This document shows, piece by piece, positions 9,017-17,777 of a stretch of 64,000 nucleotides of DNA. The translations under genes and the position numbers were made by a program. Below the pieces are notes generated by a model. It did not search any database, was not told the DNA's origin, and saw only the letters and a program-made list of their open reading frames with translations. Origin of the DNA: Aquibaculum arenosum. GTDB taxonomy: Bacteria; Pseudomonadota; Alphaproteobacteria; Kiloniellales; DSM-21159. Position 1 is the first letter of the stretch, and each line of letters begins with the position of its first letter. The DNA lies in assembly GCF_029222965.1 (NCBI RefSeq), contig NZ_JARHUD010000001.1, forward strand, positions 248,001-312,000. The letters run 5' to 3'.

Positions 9017-9193
9017 TTAGGCGGTGCTATGGCCGTTGCTGAGGCTGGAAATGGTATCTTTGAGCTTAAGTTTCTCCCTCTTCAGTTCATGCAATCGAGC
9101 CTCGTCGGGATGGGGCCGCGCGCGTTCCTCGCTGATGGTCTGCTCAATACGGGCATGCTTGTCGCGGAGCATCTCGATGTGCGGTTCGATCAT
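9017..9193 (-). CDS. DUF465 / YdcH-like small coiled-coil protein (58 aa)
   Basis: A 58-codon gene, easily missed because of its size. The product starts MIEPHIEMLRDKHARIEQ and continues with the DUF465 pattern of charged heptads, including HPDEARLHELKREKLKLKD. The ATG at 9193 is preceded by a near-perfect Shine-Dalgarno GAGAGGAGGT seven bases upstream, which strongly supports translation. DUF465 proteins form short antiparallel coiled coils of unknown function and are widespread in alphaproteobacteria. It is divergent from ubiX and convergent with the acyl-CoA ligase. A second family member is at 14262. Confidence 0.85.
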   Translation of the reverse strand: MIEPHIEMLRDKHARIEQTISEERARPHPDEARLHELKREKLKLKDTISSLSNGHSTA

Positions 9194-9330
9194 ATGAACG
9201 ACCTCCTCTCAAATGGTAGGCCAACGCGGCACAGCCCGAATTTCCGGGGGGTGCGGCGTGAGGGGAGACGGAAGCGCTGCCCCTTGATATTAAGTGTGGG
9301 TGCGAAGCCGTCGGGGCGCAATATTGCAAA

Positions 9331-9975
9331 ATGATGAAAAGTGTCAGCGAGTCGAAACCCACCCGGTTGATTGTCGGCATCAGCGGCGCCAGCGGCGTGA
9401 TCTACGGCATCCGCCTGCTGCAGGCGCTGCAACCGCTCCCGGTCGAAAGCCATCTGGTGGTCAGCCGTTCGGCCGAGCTGACGCTGGCCTACGAAAGCGA
9501 TCTCAGTCTGCGCGATCTGCAGAGCCTCGCCGATGTGGTGCACGGCCGTGACGACATGGGCGCGGCCGTCTCCAGCGGTTCCTTCCGGACGCTGGGCATG
9601 GTGGTCGCTCCCTGTTCGGTCCGCTCCATGGCGGAGATCGCCAGCGGCGTGACCACCAGTTTGCTGACCCGGGCAGCCGACGTGGTGCTGAAAGAGCGCC
9701 GGCGTCTGGTGCTTATGGTGCGCGAGACGCCGCTGCATGCCGGCCATCTGCGCAATCTCCTGTCTTTGGCCGAGATGGGGGCGGTGATCGCGCCGCCGGT
9801 GCCGGCCTTCTACACCAATCCCACTAGCCTCGAGCAGGTGGTGGACCAATCGGTGGGGCGTGTGCTGGACCTCTTCGACCTGGAAAGCACTGCGGTGCAG
9901 CGCTGGGGCGAAACCGGGGAGGAGGGGGCGCGCCGGCGGCGCGGGCGCCTTGAGAAGAAGGGCGCCAAGGACTGA
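9331..9975 (+). CDS. ubiX: UbiX family flavin prenyltransferase
   Basis: UbiX makes prenylated FMN, the cofactor of the UbiD decarboxylase in ubiquinone biosynthesis. The 214-residue protein begins with the family's Rossmann-like motif LIVGISGASGVIYGIRLLQAL. It then has MVVAPCSVRSMAEIASGV, the arginine-rich segment VLKERRRLVLMVRETPLH, and AEMGAVIAPPVPAFY, all hallmark UbiX blocks. Two consecutive ATGs at 9331 and 9334 could start it. A basic C-terminal tail of about 15 residues extends past the usual end. No ubiD partner lies next to it, which is common. Assignment is secure. Confidence 0.94.
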   Translation: MMKSVSESKPTRLIVGISGASGVIYGIRLLQALQPLPVESHLVVSRSAELTLAYESDLSLRDLQSLADVVHGRDDMGAAVSSGSFRTLGMVVAPCSVRSMAEIASGVTTSLLTRAADVVLKERRRLVLMVRETPLHAGHLRNLLSLAEMGAVIAPPVPAFYTNPTSLEQVVDQSVGRVLDLFDLESTAVQRWGETGEEGARRRRGRLEKKGAKD

Positions 9976-10051
9976 GATTTCCCGGTTTCGGTTCCGGCGG
10001 GCTTGCAAAAGCGGTTATGCTGCATCAGGAACAGGAATGGGGAGGCCGGAC

Positions 10052-11275
10052 ATGATCCGCAACGCTCTCTGGCTGGCGATCGCTGGCTGCCTGATGATGT
10101 CAGGCGCGGCAAAGGCCCAGTCCTGGCCTGAAGGCCCCGGGCGACAGCTCACGGAAGAGACCTGCGGCGCCTGCCACCGCACGAGCCTGATCACCAACAG
10201 CAGCGGTTATGACGAGGCCGGCTGGCGCCATCTCATCGGGACCATGATCGACCTCTCCGGGACCGACATGCTCAACGAGATCGCCGGCTATCTGGCTGAA
10301 CACTTTCCGCCCAATGACCGGCGCGCCCCGACCCTGGTCGAGGGGGAGCATTCCATCCGCTTCGAGGAATGGGTCACCCCGACTCTGGGCCAGCGCACGC
10401 GCGACCCTGTGGAGGCACCGGACGGCAGCATCTGGTGGGCGGGTCAGTGGGCCGATCTCGTCGGGCGCCTCGACCCCGAAAGCGGCGAGATGGAGGAGTT
10501 CCACCTGCCCAGCGGGGCCAAGCCGCACACGGTAACCGCCGATGCCGAAGGACGCATCTGGTACACGGGAAATGGAAACGCCACCATGGGCGTGCTGGAC
10601 CCCACGACCGGCTCGATCACGGAATACGAGATGCCCGACCCCGAGGCGCGCGATCCCCATTCGGCCATCGTCGACGGGAGCGGGCGGGTCTGGTTCACGC
10701 TGCAGCGCTCCAACATGATCGGCCGCCTCGATCCCGCATCCGGAGAGGTGGACCTGGTCACCCTGCCCACAGCCAACAGCCGACCCTATGGCATCAAGCT
10801 GGATTCCAGTGACACGCCCTGGGTGGCGGCCAACGGCAGCAATCGGCTCTTCCGCGTCGAGCCGGACAGCATGGCGATCGAGGAACACGAGTTGCCGGGA
10901 GACGGCACGCATGTGCGTCGGCTCGCCATCGCCGAGGATGACAGCATCTGGTACGTGAACTCAGGGCTCGGGCGTATCGGCCACTACGATCCCCGGACCC
11001 GTGAGGCGCGGGAGTGGCCTTCGCCCAGCGGCCCGGACTCTCACCCATACGCTATTGCGCTGCTCGACGGTGCGGTCTGGTTCAACGAATCCGGACAGCG
11101 GCCCGATGCTCTGGTGCGCTTCGACCCCGAGAGTGAGAGCTTCCAGAGCTGGCCCATTCCTTCGGGAGAAGTTCACGCCGGCATCATCCGGCACATGCGC
11201 CCGGCCAGAGACGGCTCGCTCCTGATCCACCAGAGCAGTACCAATCGCCTGCTGCGGGTGATGCCGGAGGACTGA
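10052..11275 (+). CDS. Periplasmic c-type heme motif plus Vgb-like beta-propeller protein
   Basis: The 407-residue protein has a signal peptide (1-22, ending AKA), then a single c-type heme site CGACHR (Cys38, Cys41, His42), then about 300 residues of beta-propeller repeats. Each repeat contains a GR/GSIWxxx turn and an RLDPxSG strand (for example GSIWWAGQWADLVGRLDP and GRIWYTGNGNATMGVLDP), as in the streptogramin B lyase (Vgb)/SMP-30-type propeller. The ATG at 10052 is chosen because GGGGAGG precedes it by six bases; an in-frame ATG at 10037 is the alternative. It follows ubiX by 76 bases. A true Vgb lyase is unlikely. A periplasmic redox or sensing protein is an inference. The reaction is unknown. 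Confidence 0.8.
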   Translation: MIRNALWLAIAGCLMMSGAAKAQSWPEGPGRQLTEETCGACHRTSLITNSSGYDEAGWRHLIGTMIDLSGTDMLNEIAGYLAEHFPPNDRRAPTLVEGEHSIRFEEWVTPTLGQRTRDPVEAPDGSIWWAGQWADLVGRLDPESGEMEEFHLPSGAKPHTVTADAEGRIWYTGNGNATMGVLDPTTGSITEYEMPDPEARDPHSAIVDGSGRVWFTLQRSNMIGRLDPASGEVDLVTLPTANSRPYGIKLDSSDTPWVAANGSNRLFRVEPDSMAIEEHELPGDGTHVRRLAIAEDDSIWYVNSGLGRIGHYDPRTREAREWPSPSGPDSHPYAIALLDGAVWFNESGQRPDALVRFDPESESFQSWPIPSGEVHAGIIRHMRPARDGSLLIHQSSTNRLLRVMPED

Positions 11276-11288
11276 CGGCGCAGAGCTT

Positions 11289-12506
11289 TTACAGCAGGGC
11301 GAAACCCAGCAGACCCGCGGCGATGACCACGGTCCAGGCCGGTGCCCGCCAGGCGGCGAGAGCGACGAAGGCGGCAGCGGTGATCGCCATGCTCGTCGGG
11401 GAGATGACACCGGTGGTGAAGACGGGGTCATAGAGCGCCGCCGCCAGCAGGCCCACGACGGCGGCATTGATCCCGAGCAGTGCCTTCTGTGCCTTGGGCG
11501 CGCCGCGCAGGCGGGCCCAAAAGGGCAGGGCGGCCACAACGAGCAGCGCCGAGGGCAGGAAGATCGCAAGAAGCGCCACAACAGCGCCGAACAGGCCGTT
11601 GGGCGCCTGGATCTGCACCGTCCCCAGATAGGCGGCGAAGGTGAACAGCGGGCCGGGTACGGCCTGGGCTGCCCCGTATCCCGCCAGGAATGCCTCCCGC
11701 TCCACCCAGCCGGTGCTCACGACCTCGGCCTGCAGCAGCGGCAGGACAACATGGCCGCCGCCAAAGACCAGAGCGCCGGCGCGATAAAAGCGGTCGAGCG
11801 TCTGGACGATGCCATCGCCTGTCGCGCCGGCCAGCAGTGGAAAGAGCAGCAGCAAGAGGAAGAAGAGCGCAAGGCAGAAGAGTGCAGCCCGGCGACTGAC
11901 CGAGACCGGCAGTCCGTCCGCCTCTGTGAGTGCGCTGTCGCCCGGCCGCAGCCACAGCAGTCCGGCCGCAGCCCCCAGGACGATGACCGTCAACTGCCCC
12001 GCCACGCCCGGGACCGTCAGGGCCAGTATCATCCCGGCAACCGCGATGGTCGCCCGTTCGCGGTCGGGTGTGAGGCTGCGTGCCATGCCGAGCAGGGCAT
12101 GGGCCACCACGGCCACGGCCGCTGCCTTCAGGCCTTGGACCCACCCGGCGTCTGCACTCATACCCAGGGCCTCGGCGCCGTAGGCGAAGGCTACCAGCAG
12201 CAGGGCCGAGGGCAGAGTGAAGGCGGTCCAGGCAGCCAGCATGCCGGCATAGCCCGCGCGCTGTAGCCCGACCGCCATGCCGACCTGGCTGGAAGCCGGT
12301 CCCGGCAGGAACTGGCACAACGCGACGATGTCGGCATAGGCCCGGTCGCTGAGCCACCTGTGCTTGGCCACGAAGGCATCGCGAAAGTAGCCGATGTGCG
12401 CGACAGGACCGCCGAAAGAGGTGAGGCCCAGCACCAGGAAGATGCGAAAAACCTCCCAGGCGGACCCCTGCCTCTCGCTGACTGGGTCAGTCCTGCTCAT
12501 GCTCAC
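11289..12506 (-). CDS. chrA: Chromate transporter ChrA
   Basis: ChrA (CHR family) is an inner-membrane transporter associated with chromate efflux and cross-reactive with sulfate. The 405-residue protein is the long bidomain form. The first CHR domain carries FGGPVAHIGYFRDAF near residue 35 and a proline/glycine-rich FLPGPASSQVG. The second carries FGGGHVVLPLL followed by AVPGPLFTFAAYLG. About ten hydrophobic segments are visible. A GTG at 12506 and an ATG at 12500 are possible starts, both inside the end of the upstream gene, so expression is coupled to it. No chrB regulator is adjacent. Chromate as substrate is inferred from the family. Confidence 0.9.
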   Translation of the reverse strand: MSMSRTDPVSERQGSAWEVFRIFLVLGLTSFGGPVAHIGYFRDAFVAKHRWLSDRAYADIVALCQFLPGPASSQVGMAVGLQRAGYAGMLAAWTAFTLPSALLLVAFAYGAEALGMSADAGWVQGLKAAAVAVVAHALLGMARSLTPDRERATIAVAGMILALTVPGVAGQLTVIVLGAAAGLLWLRPGDSALTEADGLPVSVSRRAALFCLALFFLLLLLFPLLAGATGDGIVQTLDRFYRAGALVFGGGHVVLPLLQAEVVSTGWVEREAFLAGYGAAQAVPGPLFTFAAYLGTVQIQAPNGLFGAVVALLAIFLPSALLVVAALPFWARLRGAPKAQKALLGINAAVVGLLAAALYDPVFTTGVISPTSMAITAAAFVALAAWRAPAWTVVIAAGLLGFALL

Positions 12507-13017
12507 GGGGGAAGAGCCCCGACAGCCGCGTGGGGTCGAGCTGTGGCCAAGTGGCTTTGAGCAGGGTCAGGAGGTGGTCACGCTCGTCGCCGTCGGGCGC
12601 GGGAATCAGGGCGAGGAGGTTGGCGGCGGCGTGGGACGGGCCTCCGGTGGCCGCCGGCGGGGCCAGGGCGGATTCGAGCAACAGCTGCTCCAGCCGCTCG
12701 GCTTCCAGTTCCTGCGCCTTGATCTGCTGGCGCAGTTCTGCCGCCTCACCCAGCGCCGTCGCTTCGCGGCCCTTGAGCCATTGGCGGACCCCGCGCAGAG
12801 GCCGCACAACATGGGCGTGCCAGGGGGCAGCTTGCTCGTCGAGCCTTTGGCGCTCGTCCTGCGTGATGCGATGGCCCAGCGCGCCGCACCAGAGCGCATG
12901 CAGCAAGCGGTTCACGTCCGCGCCGCGGCTGTCCTGCAAGGCCAGGCAGGCCTCGGGGACACCAGGTCTGCCGTAAATCGCGAGGGAGAAGCTCCAGAGC
13001 CGGCCGGTGTGCTCCAT
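12487..13017 (-). CDS. TIGR02444 family protein
   Basis: The 176-residue product begins with the family's N-terminal pattern, LWSFSLAIYGRPGVPEACLA, then LQDSRGADVNRLLHALWCG, and later a glutamate-rich helical stretch. Proteins of this family are small, cytoplasmic and of unknown function. The ATG at 13017 lies one base after the stop of pfkA; the open frame continues upstream but only as shadow coding of pfkA. The 3' end overlaps the start of chrA. A pfkA-TIGR02444-chrA transcription unit is likely. Function cannot be assigned. Confidence 0.8.
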   Translation of the reverse strand: MEHTGRLWSFSLAIYGRPGVPEACLALQDSRGADVNRLLHALWCGALGHRITQDERQRLDEQAAPWHAHVVRPLRGVRQWLKGREATALGEAAELRQQIKAQELEAERLEQLLLESALAPPAATGGPSHAAANLLALIPAPDGDERDHLLTLLKATWPQLDPTRLSGLFPREHEQD

Positions 13018-13018
13018 G

Positions 13019-14107
13019 TCAGCGGTCTCCCAGGCAGATGCCCAAGCCGCGAGCGGCGTGAACCAGGGCGCCCTGCGGATCGACCCGGTGGGGCTGGTCC
13101 ACCACATCGACCAGTGCGAGATCGGTGACCGTGCGCCCGGACCAGGCCACCATGCGGTCGCGTTTGCCGGCGGCCAGGAGATCGACGGCATGAACGCCGA
13201 AGATCGAGGCCATCAGCCGGTCGCGTGGCACCGGGGTGCCGCCGCGCTGCACATGCCCCAGCACGGTGACCCGGACTTCGGCCCCGGTGGCCTCGGCCAG
13301 TTTTTGGCCGATGTAGTGGCCAATGCCGCCGTAACGCGCTTTGGCGGCTCCTGGACTGGCAGTGACGGCCTCACCCTCCTCGGTGCGTACGGCCTCGGCC
13401 ACCACCACGAGTGCGAAGTTGCGATCGCGCCGTCGCAGCTCGTCGATCTTGCGCTTGAGATTGTCCAGCGAGTAGGGGATCTCCGGGACCAGAATGATGT
13501 CGGCGCCGCCGGCAATCCCCGCGGCGAGGGCGATGTGGCCGGCATCGCGCCCCATGACCTCCAGGACCATGATCCGGTCGTGGCTCGCAGCGGTGGGCTG
13601 CAGGTGGTCGAGCGCGTCAGTGGCCACGCCGACGGCTGTGGCGTAGCCGATGGCCACCTCAGTGCCGGCGACGTCATTGTCTATGGTCTTGGGAATGCCG
13701 ATCAGGGGTAGGTCGGCCTTCTCACACAGTCGTGAGAGGATGGCGAGGCTGCCGTCGCCGCCGATGCCGATAAGACCCTCGATCTCCAGTTCGCGAAAGC
13801 CCTCGACGATCTCCTCTGAACGGTCGAGTCGGCGGCCGTCGGGCAGGGGGAAGTTGAAGGGATTGCCCTTGTTGGTGGTGCCCAAAATCGTCCCGGCCCG
13901 GCGCAGCAGTTCGCCCTGGAAGCGGGAGAGGTCAAGGGTTTCTGCCTCCACCGGGCGAGAGAGCAAGCCCGCCGTGCCCTTGTGGATGCCGACCACGTGC
14001 CAGCCGTAACCCTCCACCGCGCGCTGGACAACCGCGCGCAGAACTGCGTTGAGCCCTGCGCAGTCGCCCCCGCTGGTGAGCACGCCAATTCTGCGCCTAT
14101 TGGTCAT
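13019..14107 (-). CDS. 6-phosphofructokinase
   Basis: This enzyme phosphorylates fructose 6-phosphate at C1. The 362-residue protein shows GVLTSGGDCAGLNAVLRA at the N-terminus, GIGGDGSLA (phosphoryl-donor loop), PKTIDNDVAGTE (catalytic Asp), MGRDAGHIAL (sugar binding) and LGHVQRGGTP. The donor-determining pair is mixed: Gly at the GGDGS position, as in ATP enzymes, and Lys in PKTIDND, as in pyrophosphate enzymes. Some protist and plant ATP enzymes combine these, so ATP is the more likely donor but PPi cannot be excluded. The ATG at 14107 is preferred over a TTG four codons upstream. Many alphaproteobacteria lack this step, so its presence is informative about glycolysis here. Confidence 0.9.
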   Translation of the reverse strand: MTNRRRIGVLTSGGDCAGLNAVLRAVVQRAVEGYGWHVVGIHKGTAGLLSRPVEAETLDLSRFQGELLRRAGTILGTTNKGNPFNFPLPDGRRLDRSEEIVEGFRELEIEGLIGIGGDGSLAILSRLCEKADLPLIGIPKTIDNDVAGTEVAIGYATAVGVATDALDHLQPTAASHDRIMVLEVMGRDAGHIALAAGIAGGADIILVPEIPYSLDNLKRKIDELRRRDRNFALVVVAEAVRTEEGEAVTASPGAAKARYGGIGHYIGQKLAEATGAEVRVTVLGHVQRGGTPVPRDRLMASIFGVHAVDLLAAGKRDRMVAWSGRTVTDLALVDVVDQPHRVDPQGALVHAARGLGICLGDR

Positions 14108-14261
14108 TCTGCTGCTCAAGGATCCGTGTTAGGGAAAACAAGGTGTCGCAAAGCTTCATCCCCTGCAACTCTCCCCGGCGTTTTCACCCCCTCCCCGGGT
14201 AAAGCGGGAAGCGCTATGATGGTTTCCGGTCCCCAATCAACAGCACGAGCCCTCCAGGCCT

Positions 14262-14486
14262 ATGAATGACGATTATGAGAACCGCGAGGAAGAGCAGGCG
14301 TCACTGCGCGCCCGCCTGGAGCAGCTGCAATTGGAACACCGGGATCTGGACGAGGTAATCGAGAAGCTTTCCGAGTCGCCGCTGAGCAATCAGTTGCAGA
14401 TCCAGCGTCTGAAGAAGCGCAAGCTTGTCTTGAAGGACATGATGGGGCGCATCGAAGATCGCCTGATCCCCGACATCATCGCCTGA
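14262..14486 (+). CDS. DUF465 / YdcH-like small coiled-coil protein (74 aa)
   Basis: A 74-residue, highly charged helical protein with the DUF465 core: LRARLEQLQLEHRDLDEVI, then an SPLSNQLQIQRLKKRKLVLKD block of the same type as in the 58-residue homologue at 9017. It has no signal peptide or membrane segment. The gene is divergent from pfkA across 154 bases and convergent with a methyltransferase gene four bases away. The function of the family is not established. Confidence 0.85.
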   Translation: MNDDYENREEEQASLRARLEQLQLEHRDLDEVIEKLSESPLSNQLQIQRLKKRKLVLKDMMGRIEDRLIPDIIA

Positions 14487-14490
14487 GACA

Positions 14491-15156
14491 TCACGATTCG
14501 ACCCCGGGTTCCCGAGTGAACAGCAGGTAGTCGAATCGGTCTGAAGGTCCATGGCGGTAGGTTTCTTGCAGCCTGTAGCCTGGAAGGTGTTTCAGGGCGT
14601 CGCTACCCATCAGGATCACGGCGCGGGGCCGCGGCAGGAGGCGGGCAAGGCAGGCCAGGATCACCGGCTCGGGGAAAGGTTTGAAAAGGAAGCAGACCGT
14701 CACGTCGCTCGGGTAGTCAATCTTGAGTGCATCGCCCAAGATGAGCTGATGATTGCGGCTGCCCAGGCGCTCGAGATTCCTGCGACAGACACGGATATGG
14801 GAGGGAATGAGGTCCACGCCGATGATCCGTTGGAAGGGATAGCGTCGCGCCACCACAAGGGCCCGGCCCTTGCCGCAACCGATGTCCAGGAAGACATCGT
14901 TCGCAGAAACAGCAAGCGCATCGAGCGCCCGTCGCAGCACCCCCGGATGGCAGGGAAACGCGGCGGTGCGATCACCGCGCGGGGTGCCGTTTTCAGTCAG
15001 GGTTTCCTGCGTGGCCGGGGAGGTGGTGTCGATGCGCTCGTGAAAGGCATCGAAGACATAGCCCAGGCCGTAGTAGTAGCTCTTGTAAAGTGTTGCGCGC
15101 AGTCCGTCGGCTGAAAGGTTGCGCTGGATCTGGCGCGCGCGGGCAAGCACATGCAT
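14491..15156 (-). CDS. Class I SAM-dependent methyltransferase
   Basis: A 221-residue Rossmann-fold methyltransferase. Motif I is [16 protein letters not shown], followed by the acidic end of strand 2 in [17 protein letters not shown] and motif II-like [12 protein letters not shown]. The N-terminal 60 residues are helical and basic ([18 protein letters not shown]). The protein has no recognisable substrate-binding signature, so the methyl acceptor is unknown. The ATG at 15156 is chosen over a TTG at 15180. The gene is divergent from purE with a 317-base intergenic region and convergent with the DUF465 gene. Confidence 0.82.
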   Translation of the reverse strand: MHVLARARQIQRNLSADGLRATLYKSYYYGLGYVFDAFHERIDTTSPATQETLTENGTPRGDRTAAFPCHPGVLRRALDALAVSANDVFLDIGCGKGRALVVARRYPFQRIIGVDLIPSHIRVCRRNLERLGSRNHQLILGDALKIDYPSDVTVCFLFKPFPEPVILACLARLLPRPRAVILMGSDALKHLPGYRLQETYRHGPSDRFDYLLFTREPGVES

Positions 15157-15473
15157 TCGGGTGTGCCCCTTTTTCTGCAATCCGGATGCCCACGGAAGCC
15201 CGGCGCGGATCCGACGCGTCGCAGATTAGGGCATCGCGCAGGCTGCTGTGCACAGTCGCAAAAGGGATAACCCGAAAGATGCGGCAGGCCACGACACCTG
15301 GGGTGAGCCGCGATGGATTTCGGCTGGTAGCGCAGCGGCAAAGCTTGTTTCGCGGCGGGTGCGAACGGATAATGCGCCAAAGCACCCGCCCGGGGAGGGC
15401 CCGGGCCAATTTGACGGGGTCGTCTAACGACGGATCGGGGGCCTTTCCGGATGATGGCAATGGGAGCGAAGGC
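15157..15473. other. Structured intergenic region / purEK leader
   Basis: This 317-base region separates the divergent methyltransferase and purE genes and holds no convincing gene. It contains two overlapping inverted repeats. Hairpin A pairs 15354-15362 with 15382-15390 (9 bp, GGCGGGTGC with GCACCCGCC). Hairpin B pairs 15388-15394 with 15400-15406 (7 bp, GCCCGGG with CCCGGGC). They share 15388-15390 and so cannot both form fully. A short GTCGT-CTA-ACGAC repeat lies at 15419-15431. None is followed by a T-run, so a simple intrinsic terminator is not supported. A leader-based control of purE is possible but unproven. Confidence 0.4.
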
Positions 15474-15971
15474 ATGACGGTGTCTGCGCCGCAGGTCGGT
15501 ATCATCATGGGCAGTCAATCCGATTGGCCCACACTCAGCCATGCGGCCGCGGTGCTGACGGAGTTGGGAGTTGCGCACGAAACCCGAATCGTTTCGGCGC
15601 ATCGCACCCCGCAGCGGCTTTACGACTATGCACGCACGGCCCGCGAAAGAGGACTGCAGGTGATCATCGCCGGCGCCGGCGGTGCGGCGCATTTGCCTGG
15701 AATGGTGGCCAGCCTCACGCCTTTACCGGTATTCGGGGTTCCCGTGGAGAGCCAGGCTCTGAAAGGCATGGATTCGCTGCTGTCGATCGTGCAGATGCCG
15801 GGCGGCGTTCCCGTGGGCACGCTGGCCATTGGCCGGGCGGGCGCGAAGAACGCGGGACTGTTGGCAGCCTCGGTGCTCGCGTTGCACGACGAGGCCCTGG
15901 CGAAGCGGCTCGACGCCTATCGTGCCGCGCAGAGCGAAGCTGTGGCAGAGGAGCCTCGCGACGATGGCTGA
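15474..15971 (+). CDS. purE: 5-(carboxyamino)imidazole ribonucleotide mutase PurE
   Basis: PurE moves the carboxylate of N5-CAIR to give CAIR in purine biosynthesis, acting after PurK. The 165-residue length and motifs are those of class I Pur[13 protein letters not shown] near the N-terminus, [18 protein letters not shown] with the catalytic His, and [17 protein letters not shown]. The ATG at 15474 follows GGGAGCGA. The open frame extends upstream into the leader but without family similarity. purK overlaps its end by eight bases, so the two are translationally coupled. Confidence 0.96.
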   Translation: MTVSAPQVGIIMGSQSDWPTLSHAAAVLTELGVAHETRIVSAHRTPQRLYDYARTARERGLQVIIAGAGGAAHLPGMVASLTPLPVFGVPVESQALKGMDSLLSIVQMPGGVPVGTLAIGRAGAKNAGLLAASVLALHDEALAKRLDAYRAAQSEAVAEEPRDDG

Positions 15972-17061
15972 AGCGCGTTTCACCCTGCCGCCGGGCTCGA
16001 CCATCGGCATCCTGGGCGGCGGACAGCTCGGGCGCATGACAGCCTTGGCGGCCGCGCGACTGGGCTATCGCTGCCACGTCTATTGCCCGGGCGCGGACGA
16101 GCCGGCCACCCAGGTGGTCGCGCGCTCGACCATTGCCGCCTATGACGACGAGGCGGCGCTGAGCGCCTTCGCCGATGCGGTGGACGTGGTCACCTTCGAG
16201 TTCGAGAATGTGCCGGCGCACACCGCGCGGGTGTTGGCCGAGCGGGTTCCGGTGCGTCCCGGTGCGGACGTGTTGCACATCTGCCAGAACCGCCTGCGCG
16301 AGAAGGACTTCCTCGGCTCGATCAATGTGCCGACCACCCGCTATATGGAGGTGGCCGGACCGGAGGCCATGATCCGGGCGCTGCGCGATTTCGGCGCGCC
16401 GGTCATCCTGAAAAGCGCCGAGTTCGGCTATGACGGCAAGGGGCAGGTCCTGCTGCGCAGCGAGGAGCAGGTGGAGCAGGCTTGGCAGGAAATGCGCAGC
16501 CATGCGCCGGACAGCCCGGCGATCGTGGAAAGCTTCGTCGACTTTCGGGCCGAGATTTCGGTCATCGTTGCCCGCGGCCAGGATGGAGCGATTGCGCCCT
16601 ATATTCCGGTCGAGAACCGGCATCGCGATCACATCCTCGATCAGACAGTGGCGCCGGCGCGCATTCCGGCAGACGTTGCCGAGCGGGCCGAGGTGATTGC
16701 GCGGCACGTGGCGGAAGGCCTGAACCTGGTCGGGCTGGTCGCAGTGGAGATGTTCGTGACCACCGACAACCGTGTGCTGGTCAACGAGCTGGCTCCGCGC
16801 CCACACAACTCCGGCCACTGGACCATGGATGCCTGCGTCACTTCTCAGTTCGAGCAGCTGGTGCGGACCGTGGCCGGCCTGCCCCTGGGCGCGCCCGACC
16901 GCCATTCCAATGCGGTGATGCGTAACCTCTTGGGCGACGAAGCCGGCCGCTGGCGAGAGATTCTCTCAGATCCTGCTGCGCGCCTGCATCTCTACGGCAA
17001 GGGGGAGGCGCGCCCGGGCCGCAAGATGGGTCACGTCACGCGCCTGTCGCCGCTCGGCTGA
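15964..17061 (+). CDS. purK: 5-(carboxyamino)imidazole ribonucleotide synthase PurK
   Basis: PurK is an ATP-grasp ligase that makes N5-CAIR from AIR, ATP and bicarbonate. The 365-residue protein starts with the nucleotide-binding motif [20 protein letters not shown]. It continues with [14 protein letters not shown], the ATP-grasp loop [14 protein letters not shown], and the metal-binding [19 protein letters not shown], all typical PurK blocks. The ATG at 15964 overlaps the end of purE by eight bases. Assignment is secure. Confidence 0.96.
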   Translation: MAEARFTLPPGSTIGILGGGQLGRMTALAAARLGYRCHVYCPGADEPATQVVARSTIAAYDDEAALSAFADAVDVVTFEFENVPAHTARVLAERVPVRPGADVLHICQNRLREKDFLGSINVPTTRYMEVAGPEAMIRALRDFGAPVILKSAEFGYDGKGQVLLRSEEQVEQAWQEMRSHAPDSPAIVESFVDFRAEISVIVARGQDGAIAPYIPVENRHRDHILDQTVAPARIPADVAERAEVIARHVAEGLNLVGLVAVEMFVTTDNRVLVNELAPRPHNSGHWTMDACVTSQFEQLVRTVAGLPLGAPDRHSNAVMRNLLGDEAGRWREILSDPAARLHLYGKGEARPGRKMGHVTRLSPLG

Positions 17062-17126
17062 CGCTTCGCTGCCTGCCTTCTTCACCTGCCCGTACTCCGA
17101 GACCATTCGGGAGATAAAACCTCGCC

Positions 17127-17420
17127 ATGCTGCGTCACATTGTCTTCTTCTCCGCCAAGGATCCGCAGGATATCGAGCGGATTCAAGAGCTGCTTATGCA
17201 GCTCGGCACCATCCCCAGCGTGCGACATTTCGAAGTGGGCCAGAATATCCGTCGCGACCAGTTCTCCTCGGAAGTGGATCTGGTGGTCTACGGAGAATTC
17301 GAGGATGAGGCGGCCTTGCAGGCCTACAAGGCACACCCGACTTATGCGGAGTGCATTCGCCAGGTGAAGCCGCTGCGCGATCTGCGCGTTGCCGCAGACG
17401 TTCGCGCCGACGTAACCTGA
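17127..17420 (+). CDS. Dabb (stress-responsive A/B barrel) family protein
   Basis: A 97-residue protein beginning MLRHIVFFSAKDP, the usual Dabb opening in which a histidine follows the first strand. It ends with the conserved ALQAYKAHPTYAECIRQVKP segment. Dabb domains are dimeric ferredoxin-like barrels; some are enzymes of polyketide or terpene metabolism, but most bacterial members have no known role. It lies 65 bases after purK in the same direction. The family is clear, the function is not. Confidence 0.85.
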   Translation: MLRHIVFFSAKDPQDIERIQELLMQLGTIPSVRHFEVGQNIRRDQFSSEVDLVVYGEFEDEAALQAYKAHPTYAECIRQVKPLRDLRVAADVRADVT

Positions 17421-17474
17421 CGCCCTGTTGCGCTTCGGCCCGCAGTGGGCCGGTCCAGAATGGAGAAGTTGACC

Positions 17475-17750
17475 GTGAAGGCTGCCCTGCCGACATCCCA
17501 GCGTGCCACCCGCCTGTCCATTGGCGCTATTTTTGCCGCGCTCTGTGCCGGCATCATCATGTTCGATGCCGTCTTGGCGCTCGGTATCGGCCTGGATTGG
17601 GCGATTATCGGGCTTCTGCACCTGTCCGAGAGCTTTGCCCTGGCCGGCGGTGTCGTCGCGCTGGCACTGGCGGCACTGTCCGGGGTGTGGCTGTTCCGGC
17701 GTGCCTGTGAGGCTGAGCGGGAGCTTGCGCAGCCGGACGCCGTCGCCTGA
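17475..17750 (+). CDS. Small two-helix membrane protein, unknown function
   Basis: The product (91 residues from the GTG at 17475) has two hydrophobic helices, SIGAIFAALCAGIIMFDAVL and a second around FALAGGVVALALAALSGVWL, with short charged ends. GGAGAAG at 17462-17468 sits six bases before this GTG, which is why it is preferred. An in-frame ATG at 17460 would add five residues but has a weaker ribosome-binding site. It follows the Dabb gene by 54 bases and converges with soxG. I recognise no family. Confidence 0.55.
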   Translation: MKAALPTSQRATRLSIGAIFAALCAGIIMFDAVLALGIGLDWAIIGLLHLSESFALAGGVVALALAALSGVWLFRRACEAERELAQPDAVA

Positions 17751-17777
17751 TATCACCGGCGGCGGCTGCCTATAGCC

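Noticed and set aside
15300-15380. Possible tRNA-like sequence (GGTAGCGCAGCGG)
   Set aside because: No acceptor stem, anticodon arm or T-arm pattern could be assembled around it.
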